Notes: generated by a model from the letters alone, not told the origin. A DNA stretch of 5,425 nucleotides from Gammaproteobacteria bacterium (GCA_029864225.1 JAOTTU010000132.1:1-5425); one strand, 5' to 3'. Counted from the first letter of the stretch, positions 1 to 5,425 are shown. Program-made: numbers and translations.

Positions 1-61
1 CGATGGCCTCATGTCCCGCCGAACCGTCGGTTGCAAGCAGGATATGATTGTATGCATTCAT
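1..61 (-). CDS. Universal stress protein, UspA family (N-terminal fragment)
   Basis: This is the first 20 codons of a gene that continues beyond the left edge. It starts at the ATG read from position 61 downward and contains the stretch HILLATDGS. A hydrophobic first beta strand ending in an [A/V]-[T/V]-D-G-S motif right after the start is the signature of the UspA fold, where the Asp sits in the nucleotide-binding site of ATP-binding members. Universal stress proteins are small cytoplasmic proteins of about 140-150 residues, or about 280 when duplicated, made under starvation or other stress. A G-rich stretch (GGGGTC) about 4-9 bases upstream could serve as a weak ribosome-binding site. The gene lies downstream of the c-di-GMP enzyme on the same strand after a gap of 218 bases, so it probably has its own promoter. 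The family call rests on only 20 residues. It cannot be said whether the protein has one or two Usp domains. Confidence 0.75.
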   Translation of the reverse strand, partial: MNAYNHILLATDGSAGHEAI

Positions 62-86
62 GGCGACCCCCGCAGACTGACCTTCC

Positions 87-100
87 CTTATATAAGCATA
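87..100 (-). promoter_or_regulatory. Possible -10 region upstream of the UspA-type gene
   Basis: Read on the minus strand this AT-rich patch is TATGCTTATATAAG, about 25-40 bases before the UspA start codon. It contains the perfect 10-base palindrome CTTATATAAG (87-96). It is the only AT-rich patch close upstream of the start in an otherwise GC-rich gap, so it is the best -10 candidate. No convincing -35 hexamer is present 16-18 bases further upstream (the best is CTGCCT), so the promoter would be weak, activator-dependent or read by another sigma factor. Confidence 0.25.
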
Positions 101-265
101 GCATCCCGGCCAGGCAGGCTGCATGCATGAATGTCGTGCCTGTCGATACGAGGGGCATTTGCCGGAGCAGGTAGTGTCTGCCAGGGATGATTTAATCCAG
201 GTGCCTGACGGTTCGCACCCGACAGACCAGCAGCGGCCCCGGTCAGTCCATGGAGAATCGTGTCG

Positions 266-281
266 GAGGCGGGCCCGCCTC
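266..281. repeat. Perfect 16-base palindrome over the end of the GGDEF-EAL gene
   Basis: GAGGCGGGCCCGCCTC is fully self-complementary and overlaps two bases of the TGA stop codon (280-282) of the large gene. In RNA it could fold as a six-pair stem, GAGGCG/CGCCTC, around a GGCC loop. No run of T follows on the minus strand, so it is not a standard intrinsic terminator. It could still protect the 3' end of the mRNA or slow the polymerase. A chance GC palindrome cannot be excluded. Confidence 0.4.
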
Positions 282-3099
282 AGGCAGTCTGCTGCTCGTC
301 AGCGCTGATTTCGCTTATTTCCCGGGGAATAGCTATACCGTATCCCTGGGCATAATCGACACCGATATCTGCGAGCACCTTAATGATGGCGACATTTTCA
401 ACGAATTCGGCAATCGTTTCGAGTCCCATGACTTCACCGACCTGGTGTATCGACTTGACCATTGCACGGTTCACCGGGTTGGTGTCGATATCACGGACAA
501 AACTTCCGTCGATTTTCAGGTAATTGACCGGCAGATTCTTCAGATAGGCGAATGAACTCAAGCCGGTACCGAAATCATCCAGTGCAAAGCTGCAGCCCAT
601 CTGTCGCAGCTCATTGATGAAGTCGATCGCGACATCCAGATTGGTCACTGCCGCGGTTTCCGTAATTTCAAAACAAACCACCCCGGGTGGGACCTCATTG
701 CTACTCAGCTCCGCCTTGATAAAACCCAGTATGCCGGCATCGGCAAGCGAGGCACCGGACAAGTTGATCGAGATCTTCTGACGTTCAGGCAGAGGCCGGT
801 GCCTGCCGGTGTCCTGATACCAGGCAAGGCTGCGGGAGATGACCCAGCGGTCAAGCGCAGGTGCCAGGTTATATTTCTCTGCAGCAGGCATGAAGAGTCC
901 GGGCGCGACCAGCTCGTTATTTTCATCCAGCATCCTGACCAGGACCTCGAAATGATGGCCGGCCCCTGCCTGTGGCATTACTGGAACAATATCCTGGAAA
1001 TACAGGACGAGACGGTCGGTATTGATTGCCTCGGTGAGCCGCGATACCCACTGCATTTCACCATGACGGCGCGCAAGCTCACGGTCGCTGGATTCATAGA
1101 TGTGCACTCGGCCCCGGCCCATGTCCTTCGCGGCATAGCAAGCCAGATCGGCCGCACTCATCACATCAACCACGCTCTCCACGTCTGTATTTATCGGGAC
1201 AACACCGATACTTGCTCCCACATCAAAGGTATTGCCGCGACTGACGAAGTAGAAGGCCCTGAGGACCGACATGATGCCCTCAACAATGTCGAGAGCATCT
1301 TCCAGGGAACAATGTTTGAGCAATATCCCGAACTCATCACCGCCCAGGCGCGCCAGCACATCGGCTTCACGCAAGCATTCCGACAGGAGTCTGGCAATCC
1401 TTTTTATCAGCTTGTCACCTTCCGCGTGACCACAGGTGTCATTGACAATCTTGAACTGGTCAAGGTCTATATAGCAAAGGACGTGATGCCCGTTCTCTGC
1501 CCGTAAATTTTCCAGTATATGTCTCAGACGCGCCTCGAATTCATGCCTGTTCATCAGGTCAGTCAGGCTATCGTGCGTGCTCTGATGTGTCAGCTGCTGG
1601 GCAATATCACGGGATTCTGTCATGTCGCGAAACACCAGAACCACACCCAGGGGTTCACTCTTGTTGTTCATGATCGGCGACGCAGAATACTGGAGTGATA
1701 ACTTGCTGCCATCCGGACGCTGCATGATGCAGTCATGATCGGAGTGGATGGCATCCCTTGACCTTATCGCCGCATGAATCGGCTCCTCGATACACTTCCG
1801 GCTGGCCTCGTTGAACTGGGTGAAGATACGCACTACTGGAAGACCTCGCGCCAGGTTGCTGTCCCAGCCGGTGAACTTTTCTGCAACCGGGTTCAGGTAC
1901 TCGATCACGCCGTTAACGTCGGTCGTGATGACCGCATCGCCGATAGAGTGCAGTGTCACCTGGGCCCGCTCCTTCTCCCACTGGTGTGCGTATTCCTCCT
2001 GCTTGCGGTCTGTTATGTCGAGAAAATATCCGGCATAGTGGGTAATCTTCCCTGCATCGGACTTTACCGGGATTCTGAAATCGTAGATCCAGCGGATCTC
2101 CCCGTCAGAACGTATCACCCGGTAGTCGAGTCCGATGTACATCGACCCGAACTGTCCCTTGACCGGTTCGGCTTGCTCGACATGGTGCAGGTCACCCGAA
2201 TGTATCAGGCTTGCAAACGGGGCCTGCTTCCGCATCAGCTGTTCTGCATCATAGCCATACTGCGCGATCGCCTGGGAGATATATTCGATGGGCCAGCCGG
2301 ATTCCGCGCGCACCCGGTAAACCGAGACCGGCCCTTGGGTAAACAGGTCCCGCTCGCGCCTGAGCTCAGCCTCTACCTCCTGACGCTCGCGAACCTCTTT
2401 TTTCATAGATGCATTCGCTTTTTTCATCCGCTGCAACAGCTCAATGTTATCGTGACGCAGGGACAGTGACCGCACCACGCTCTGATTGTAATTGCGTGCA
2501 ATGACCAGCAAGGCAGCGGCGAACACCATAAACAGCAGCCCCATGGTATTCGGGGACTGGCTGGTCTGTGTCAGCATGGCCTGGGAAGTGATCATGATAA
2601 TCGGCGCAAGAAATGCGATATAGACCGGCATCATGACCGCGTAGGCGGAAATCGCCCCGGCGAGCACGCCGGCCAACCCGATGATCGCGAGCGTCTGGTA
2701 TTCGACCGGCCAGGCAAAGTCGATCAGCAGGCCCAGACAACCCCAGACGATGCCGGAGACCAGGGTGCCCGAGAGATACAGGCCAGCCCAGCGCGGGTCC
2801 TGTCGCATCCTCACGGACGCGCGCCGGTAATAGACAACCAGCACGGAACGGGCCAGTGTCTGGAATATCTGCGCACCGAACCACACCAGCAGCAATTGAT
2901 GATCGCCAACACCCCAGAGACCGACCATGATCAACAGGGACACGGCCAATGCCGCCACCAGAGCAGTGGGTGCCTGGGTAAAGAGCAGTTCGGCCTGCTC
3001 GCTCTGTATATCCATTCCCGAGGACACCAGCCGCGGTATGACGTCCTGGTCGAGCGTCGTGGTATCCAGTGTCGCCGATTGGGTCTTGCTGCCTGTCAT
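280..3099 (-). CDS. Membrane-bound PAS-PAS-GGDEF-EAL cyclic-di-GMP enzyme
   Basis: A 939-residue protein expected in the inner membrane with its catalytic part in the cytoplasm. Domains in order: a hydrophobic sensor region with about six helices (about residues 44-203); a charged coiled coil (about 212-252); PAS 1 (about 253-365, ending DITDRK); PAS 2 (about 377-497, ending DMTESR); GGDEF (about 505-668); EAL (about 685-930). The cyclase domain keeps HDSLTDLMNR, the metal Asp 545 in DLDQFK, N553/D554, the intact GGDEF motif at 586-590, and an RxxD inhibitory site (R577-D580) exactly five residues before it. The phosphodiesterase domain reads EVL rather than EAL (E718), but keeps N779, E811, D841-D842 in DDFGTG, K862, E898 and Q918, the residues that bind metal and water in active EAL enzymes. 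It could therefore both make c-di-GMP from GTP and hydrolyse it to pGpG; which activity dominates cannot be read from sequence. The start is supported by AAAGGA nine bases upstream. The sensed signal and the regulated process are unknown. Confidence 0.95.
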   Translation of the reverse strand: MTGSKTQSATLDTTTLDQDVIPRLVSSGMDIQSEQAELLFTQAPTALVAALAVSLLIMVGLWGVGDHQLLLVWFGAQIFQTLARSVLVVYYRRASVRMRQDPRWAGLYLSGTLVSGIVWGCLGLLIDFAWPVEYQTLAIIGLAGVLAGAISAYAVMMPVYIAFLAPIIMITSQAMLTQTSQSPNTMGLLFMVFAAALLVIARNYNQSVVRSLSLRHDNIELLQRMKKANASMKKEVRERQEVEAELRRERDLFTQGPVSVYRVRAESGWPIEYISQAIAQYGYDAEQLMRKQAPFASLIHSGDLHHVEQAEPVKGQFGSMYIGLDYRVIRSDGEIRWIYDFRIPVKSDAGKITHYAGYFLDITDRKQEEYAHQWEKERAQVTLHSIGDAVITTDVNGVIEYLNPVAEKFTGWDSNLARGLPVVRIFTQFNEASRKCIEEPIHAAIRSRDAIHSDHDCIMQRPDGSKLSLQYSASPIMNNKSEPLGVVLVFRDMTESRDIAQQLTHQSTHDSLTDLMNRHEFEARLRHILENLRAENGHHVLCYIDLDQFKIVNDTCGHAEGDKLIKRIARLLSECLREADVLARLGGDEFGILLKHCSLEDALDIVEGIMSVLRAFYFVSRGNTFDVGASIGVVPINTDVESVVDVMSAADLACYAAKDMGRGRVHIYESSDRELARRHGEMQWVSRLTEAINTDRLVLYFQDIVPVMPQAGAGHHFEVLVRMLDENNELVAPGLFMPAAEKYNLAPALDRWVISRSLAWYQDTGRHRPLPERQKISINLSGASLADAGILGFIKAELSSNEVPPGVVCFEITETAAVTNLDVAIDFINELRQMGCSFALDDFGTGLSSFAYLKNLPVNYLKIDGSFVRDIDTNPVNRAMVKSIHQVGEVMGLETIAEFVENVAIIKVLADIGVDYAQGYGIAIPREISEISADEQQTA

Positions 3100-3108
3100 G
3101 ATGATGCG

Positions 3109-3115
3109 TCCTTTC
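3109..3115 (-). promoter_or_regulatory. Ribosome-binding site of the GGDEF-EAL gene
   Basis: GAAAGGA on the minus strand ends nine bases before the ATG at 3099. It is the clearest Shine-Dalgarno sequence in the window and fixes the start of the 939-residue protein. Confidence 0.7.
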
Positions 3116-3279
3116 GCCCCACCGGAAAACCGCGCCCGGCATTGACCGGTCGTCCCCTATAAGGCATTGGAAAGAATATATTTTTTACATACAGGAGATA
3201 TCGGTCGAGCGGCGGATTTATTAAGCAGAAAAAACGCGGGCCCGGGCGGGTTCAGTCAGCCTCTGCCGAGTCTTCGGGG

Positions 3280-3293
3280 AGATATTTATATCT
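3280..3293. repeat. AT-rich 14-base dyad, possible operator
   Basis: AGATAT-TT-ATATCT is an inverted repeat with six-base arms and a two-base centre. It lies in the non-coding gap upstream of the GGDEF-EAL gene, just downstream (on the minus strand) of the candidate promoter at 3302-3329. Short AT-rich dyads in that position often bind dimeric regulators, but AT-rich sequence forms such dyads easily by chance, and no known operator consensus is recognised. Confidence 0.25.
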
Positions 3294-3301
3294 AACTGTT
3301 A

Positions 3302-3329
3302 TTTATAGTTTTTATTTAACACTTGTCCG
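3302..3329 (-). promoter_or_regulatory. Candidate promoter for the GGDEF-EAL gene
   Basis: On the minus strand CGGACA (3329-3324; four of six matches to TTGACA) and TATAAA (3307-3302; five of six to TATAAT) are separated by 16 bases. They lie in the AT-rich patch (about 3280-3321) of an otherwise GC-rich 299-base gap (3100-3398). The transcript would have a leader of about 200 bases before the ATG at 3099. No c-di-GMP riboswitch or other recognised RNA element was seen in that leader. A second AT-rich patch near 3176-3187 (minus strand, TAAAAAATATAT) could hold an alternative -10 but has no matching -35. Confidence 0.35.
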
Positions 3330-3353
3330 ATTGCGCGGGGTGTCCGGCCACCG

Positions 3354-3387
3354 CCTGGCGCGCACCACAGGCCCGCAGGACGCCAGG
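3354..3387 (-). terminator. Weak hairpin after the membrane-anchored protein gene
   Basis: The seven-base arms CCTGGCG and CGCCAGG pair around a 20-base loop, beginning 11 bases after the TGA stop (3399-3401) of the minus-strand gene. No T run follows on either strand, so any termination would be Rho-dependent or inefficient. Read-through into the GGDEF-EAL gene is therefore possible, although the 299-base gap argues against a tight operon. Confidence 0.25.
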
Positions 3388-3398
3388 GGCTGATGAGT

Positions 3399-4055
3399 TC
3401 AATGACCGCCGGTGTGGACCAGCCTCTCGGTGAGACTGGCCGCGCGCCGCAATAACCCTGGTTTATGACTACAGGTCTTGTTGATATCGATGGTGATTAC
3501 GTCGCCGTCATCCACCGGGGCCACCCGCCGGGCCTTTCTTACCAGCAGGCCGGACTGGCCCCGGTAGACCCGGTAGACAAATGCCTCGTCCATGTCGTCA
3601 TAGACCGAACTCCCGTACAGGGTGTCGACGGGCGATAACCGGCCGGTATAGCGGGCAATCATCGAGGCCAGGTCAGTACCCTGTTGCGGATGCAGTTCAT
3701 GGGCATGACGTGGCTTCGTGTTTTCCTCTGCGGTGTCGCGATAACGCCCGCCGAGCCGCTCTATCCGGTACATCGAGTCCAACCCGAGCAGGTTTGCCCA
3801 GGGATGCCATTTTAGGAACAGGGCATCCAGGCGCCACTGGTCCCCATCAAGCCTGTAGTGTTCCGGCTTGCAGAAATCACCGTAGGCAATGGTGGCCTGA
3901 TACTGCTGAGCGCCCGTAGCTGCAAAACTGAGTTCCGCAATCGGGGACTCATCGATCAGGCGATGAAAGGTATACAGGTTTGCCGTCAGCATCAGGACAA
4001 AGACGCCAACCAGCAGGACAACACCGAGGAACGGTAACACGAGTATGCGCTTCAT
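3399..4055 (-). CDS. Uncharacterised membrane-anchored protein, about 218 residues
   Basis: The protein begins with a short basic end (MKR) followed by one long hydrophobic segment (about residues 4-26, counting the GTG codon as 1), which fits a signal anchor or an uncleaved signal peptide. The remaining roughly 190 residues would then lie in the periplasm. The soluble part is rich in aromatic and charged residues and includes YRLDGDQWRLDALFLKWHPW (68-87), LGLDSMYRIERLGGRYRD (91-108) and GQSGLLVRKARR (167-178). There are two cysteines outside the anchor (C63 and C196), which could form a disulfide if exported. No catalytic motif is recognised. Similar gammaproteobacterial proteins are, from memory, sometimes labelled multidrug-efflux related, but one membrane helix gives no support for a transporter. 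The start may be GTG at 4058 or the adjacent ATG at 4055; neither has a good ribosome-binding site, and an in-frame stop 24 bases before the GTG rules out a longer form. The function is unknown. Confidence 0.8.
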   Translation of the reverse strand: MKRILVLPFLGVVLLVGVFVLMLTANLYTFHRLIDESPIAELSFAATGAQQYQATIAYGDFCKPEHYRLDGDQWRLDALFLKWHPWANLLGLDSMYRIERLGGRYRDTAEENTKPRHAHELHPQQGTDLASMIARYTGRLSPVDTLYGSSVYDDMDEAFVYRVYRGQSGLLVRKARRVAPVDDGDVITIDINKTCSHKPGLLRRAASLTERLVHTGGH

Positions 4056-4058
4056 CAC

Positions 4059-4255
4059 GGGTGGTCCGATTTGCTGAGCTCAGGCCATGCCATAGGGTTG
4101 ATAATACATTTATCTCGACGTAAAGCAGGTGATACACGAACCCGGGCCGCTGCCAGGGGCAGATTCCGCCTGTCCGGCTCCTACTCCTTGCGCCACCCCC
4201 TTGCACGGGTTAACGTTCTTCATCCGGGAGCTTACTGCCTGAATCACCCAGCACC
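4059..4255. other. Divergent intergenic region with possible promoters
   Basis: This gap separates two genes transcribed away from each other, so promoters in both directions are expected. For the leftward gene, TATTAT (minus strand, 4106-4101) is a plausible -10 about 45 bases before the start, but its -35 is poor. For the rightward gene, TTGATA (4098-4103) resembles a -35, but only TAAAGC lies at 17 bases spacing. A small hairpin CTGCC-AGG-GGCAG lies at 4150-4162. No gene, RNA or strong operator is visible. Confidence 0.3.
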
Positions 4256-4876
4256 ATGTCCGAACGCCTGAACTATCCCAACGATGAACTCATCCATCCC
4301 TGGCTGTCCAGGCTGCTGGAGGCCTATCACATCACGGACGAAGGTGTGGCAGAGGGCATACGGCGCGAGACGGTACAAGGCAGAACACTCGCATGTGGCA
4401 AGGGCTGCGCCGCCTGCTGTCGCTCGCACACCACCATTCCCGTCTACCCGCTGGAACTTGTGGGCATCAGTTGGTATGTCACTGAGAAGCTGACCGGGAA
4501 ACTGCGCGAGCAGCTCAAACAGCAACTCGGGGACTACAGCAACCAGCCCGGTTGCCCGTTCCTGGTCGACGATATCTGTTCGATACACCCCCTGCGCCCC
4601 ATGGCCTGCCGGCAGTTCAACGTATTTGACAAGGTCTGCGCAGAGGGGGAGGACGCCTACTACACGCGCCGTCAGGACGTGCTCACGCCGATAAAAAAAT
4701 ATACCGACCAGGCATTCGATGTAACCCTGCCGTTTTATGGCGTCGAAAACAAGCCGGAACGGCGCAAGGCCATTGAGCAAGGGGCGATACACCGCATCGC
4801 CAAGGCACTGAAAGAATGCAACTGGGACAGCCTGGCAGAAAAAATGGAGGCCTATGACCGGAACAGGGACACATAA
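4256..4876 (+). CDS. YkgJ-family cysteine-cluster protein (putative metal-binding)
   Basis: A 206-residue soluble protein with no signal peptide or membrane helix. It carries the cysteine pattern of the YkgJ / CxxCxxCC family, annotated as a putative zinc- or iron-chelating domain: C47-x3-C51-x2-C54-C55 at the front, then C100 (CPF), C108 in DDICSIHPLRPMACR, C118 and C128. The stretch C-x-[IV]-[HY]-x-x-RP-x-x-C-R is typical of the family. The spacing of the first pair is three residues rather than two. Eight cysteines in about 80 residues suggest bound metal or an Fe-S centre, but the metal and reaction are not established for most members. The charged C-terminal third (about 140-206) has no recognised domain. 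The ATG lacks a clear ribosome-binding site; GGGAG at 4226-4230 is too far away, and an in-frame stop at 4211-4213 limits any longer form. The gene is alone on its strand and converges on the aldolase gene. Confidence 0.88.
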   Translation: MSERLNYPNDELIHPWLSRLLEAYHITDEGVAEGIRRETVQGRTLACGKGCAACCRSHTTIPVYPLELVGISWYVTEKLTGKLREQLKQQLGDYSNQPGCPFLVDDICSIHPLRPMACRQFNVFDKVCAEGEDAYYTRRQDVLTPIKKYTDQAFDVTLPFYGVENKPERRKAIEQGAIHRIAKALKECNWDSLAEKMEAYDRNRDT

Positions 4877-4885
4877 ATCGACTGC

Positions 4886-4906
4886 CCCTGGATAGATAAA
4901 CCAGGG
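4886..4906 (+). terminator. Small hairpin after the cysteine-cluster gene
   Basis: The six-base arms CCCTGG and CCAGGG flank a nine-base AT-rich loop, starting nine bases after the TAA stop. No T run follows, so this is at most a weak or Rho-assisted terminator or an mRNA 3'-end stabiliser. The strong terminator at 5168-5195 would stop any read-through. Confidence 0.3.
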
Positions 4907-4924
4907 ACTGATTAACTCGCCTTT

Positions 4925-5013
4925 CGTCATTCCGGCGAAAGCCGGAATCCAGTAACAACCTGGGCAAGAACCACTGGATGCCGGGTCTCCGCTATGCTCC
5001 GACCGGAATGACG
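4925..5013. repeat. Miniature inverted-repeat element, GTCATTCCGG type
   Basis: An 89-base element with perfect 11-base terminal inverted repeats, CGTCATTCCGG (4925-4935) and CCGGAATGACG (5003-5013). Inside the left end is a perfect eight-pair hairpin, ATTCCGGC around a GAAA tetraloop closed by GCCGGAAT (4929-4948). A further inner pair, ATCCAG (4947-4952) and CTGGAT (4974-4979), makes a nested structure. Elements with ends of the form GTCATTCC(C/G)G...GGAATGAC are scattered in intergenic DNA of many beta- and gammaproteobacteria and resemble the Neisseria dRS3 type. They encode nothing; they are presumably moved by enzymes supplied elsewhere, or act as RNA structure at transcript ends. The right half is less regular than the left, which suggests an older copy. 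Confidence 0.85.
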
Positions 5014-5061
5014 GCATGGTCAGCTTCTGGCAAAGAAAGATCCAGCTTATTGAAGTGTCAT

Positions 5062-5145
5062 GTCATTGCTGGCCTGGCGAAGCAAGCTCCCGACCGTACA
5101 ATCATGCGGCGACAGACTGCCTTGCAATGGCGCCTTCGCAATGAC
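5062..5145. repeat. Second inverted-repeat element, GTCATTGC type
   Basis: An 84-base element bounded by GTCATTGC (5062-5069) and GCAATGAC (5138-5145). Inner matching arms are GCGAAG (5078-5083) and CTTCGC (5134-5139). The pattern GTCATTGCnnG...GCGAAGCAA...CTTCGCAATGACG is that of another family of dispersed intergenic repeats seen in many bacterial genomes. It differs from the element 48 bases to its left, sharing only the outer GTCATT. The middle is imperfect (for example 5070-5076 and 5120-5132), so this looks like a degraded copy. It has no coding capacity. Confidence 0.75.
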
Positions 5146-5167
5146 GGATTTTCCGGTGCCTCCCAAA

Positions 5168-5195
5168 GAAAAAGGCGGCCCAAGCCGCCTTTTTC
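5168..5195 (-). terminator. Strong bidirectional intrinsic terminator of the aldolase gene
   Basis: A perfect 12-pair stem, GAAAAAGGCGGC and its complement GCCGCCTTTTTC, surrounds a CCAA loop. The GC core is flanked by five A on one side and five T on the other, so it gives a hairpin plus U-run in both directions. It lies 19 bases after the stop of the aldolase gene on the minus strand. It can also stop transcripts from the converging cysteine-cluster gene, though that transcript would first run through both repeat elements. Confidence 0.92.
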
Positions 5196-5214
5196 ATGCC
5201 CGGCGAACCGGCAA

Positions 5215-5425
5215 TCAATTCACCCGCGGATCCAGTTCCCCGCTGAGGTAACGCGCGAACATGTCTTCCAGGTTGATCGGCCTGATCTTGGAAGCGTTGC
5301 CGGCGGTACCAAAGATCTCGTAACGGTCCCTGCAGATCTCCTTCATGCCAATCGTGGCGGCCTTAAGGTATTTGCGCGGATCGAAGTTCGAAGGATTGTC
5401 GTGCAGGTGCTTGCGGATCGCGCCT
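5215..5425 (-). CDS. fba: Fructose-1,6-bisphosphate aldolase, class II (C-terminal fragment)
   Basis: This is the last 69 codons of a gene entering from the right edge, ending with TGA at 5217-5215. The translated tail includes HDNPSNFDPRKYLKAA, then EICRDRYEIFGTAGNASKI, and ends SGELDPRVN. The NP-x-x-FDPRKYLK and RYE-x-FGTAG-x-ASKI patterns are characteristic of the C-terminal end of class II aldolases of the Calvin-cycle subtype, whose full length is about 345-360 residues. The enzyme is cytoplasmic and metal-dependent; it splits fructose 1,6-bisphosphate into glyceraldehyde 3-phosphate and dihydroxyacetone phosphate, and runs in reverse in gluconeogenesis and CO2 fixation. The zinc-binding histidines and catalytic residues lie in the part outside the window, so activity cannot be judged. 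In many gammaproteobacteria this gene follows pgk and pyk, but those would lie beyond the edge here. Confidence 0.9.
   Translation of the reverse strand, partial: GAIRKHLHDNPSNFDPRKYLKAATIGMKEICRDRYEIFGTAGNASKIRPINLEDMFARYLSGELDPRVN

Larger units (their letters stand above)
4877..5214. other. Gene-free region between converging genes
   Basis: These 338 bases contain no credible coding sequence. They hold a small hairpin just after the cysteine-cluster gene, two different inverted-repeat elements and the aldolase terminator, each listed separately. The 48 bases between the repeats (5014-5061) show nothing recognisable. Confidence 0.75.

Noticed and set aside
799..1506. Long plus-strand open frames antisense to the c-di-GMP enzyme (799-1506 and 1774-2469)
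   Set aside because: Both lie wholly inside the recognised GGDEF-EAL coding region on the opposite strand and show no domain of their own; long antisense frames are expected in GC-rich genes.
2447..3142. A 231-codon minus-strand open frame in another phase of the large gene
   Set aside because: It is an out-of-frame shadow rich in Arg, Gly and His. The in-phase frame encodes the membrane sensor of the c-di-GMP enzyme.
3227..3251. Possible intrinsic terminator: GC-rich block followed by six T on the minus strand
   Set aside because: The GC block contains only the loop-less palindromes GCCCGGGC and CGGGCCCG; no stem with a workable loop ends next to the T run, so it is not a convincing terminator.
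3100..3398. Possible c-di-GMP riboswitch in the leader of the enzyme gene
   Set aside because: The long leader made this worth checking, but no sequence resembling the conserved core of either known c-di-GMP riboswitch class was seen.
4244..5017. A 257-codon open frame on the minus strand antisense to the cysteine-cluster gene
   Set aside because: It overlaps the well-supported plus-strand gene almost completely. Its N-terminal part (with WIPAFAGMT) is translated from the inverted-repeat element, a common annotation artefact.
4925..5145. Possible CRISPR array from the two repeat elements
   Set aside because: The two elements differ in sequence, each has its own inverted ends, and there is no regular repeat-spacer unit or cas gene.
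5060..5251. A 63-codon plus-strand open frame across the second repeat and the terminator
   Set aside because: It is built from the repeat element, the terminator hairpin and the antisense of the aldolase gene, with no ribosome-binding site or recognisable protein features.

Overview
The window looks like ordinary chromosome from a moderately GC-rich gammaproteobacterium. The clues are the style of the proteins (a GGDEF-EAL protein with PAS domains, a YkgJ-type cysteine-cluster protein, a class II fructose-bisphosphate aldolase) and the scattered short palindromic repeats. A Chromatiales-like or other autotrophic or sulfur-oxidising relative is possible because the aldolase tail resembles the Calvin-cycle subtype, but that is only a guess. 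There is no transposase, integrase, CRISPR array, tRNA, rRNA or phage gene.

Layout. Positions 1-61 hold the first 20 codons of a UspA-type universal stress protein (minus strand, running off the left edge). Positions 280-3099 (minus) encode one 939-residue membrane-bound c-di-GMP enzyme: about six membrane helices, a coiled coil, two PAS domains, a GGDEF domain and an EAL domain, with both active sites apparently complete. A 299-base non-coding gap with an AT-rich, promoter-like patch separates it from an uncharacterised membrane-anchored protein of about 218 residues (3399-4055, minus). After a divergent gap of 200 bases comes a YkgJ-family cysteine-cluster protein (4256-4876, plus). The 338 bases after it (4877-5214) hold no gene. 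They carry a small hairpin, two different miniature inverted-repeat elements (4925-5013 and 5062-5145) and a strong symmetrical intrinsic terminator (5168-5195). The right edge (5215-5425, minus) is the last 69 codons of class II fructose-1,6-bisphosphate aldolase.

How they fit together. The genes do not form an evident single pathway. The GGDEF-EAL enzyme could turn a membrane or PAS-sensed signal into c-di-GMP synthesis or breakdown, and its neighbour on the same strand is a stress protein, but the 218-base gap between them argues for separate transcription. The cysteine-cluster gene and the aldolase gene converge on the shared terminator. The most useful items for a second look are the pair of repeat elements, the uncharacterised membrane-anchored protein, and the c-di-GMP enzyme that keeps both opposing activities plus an inhibitory site.
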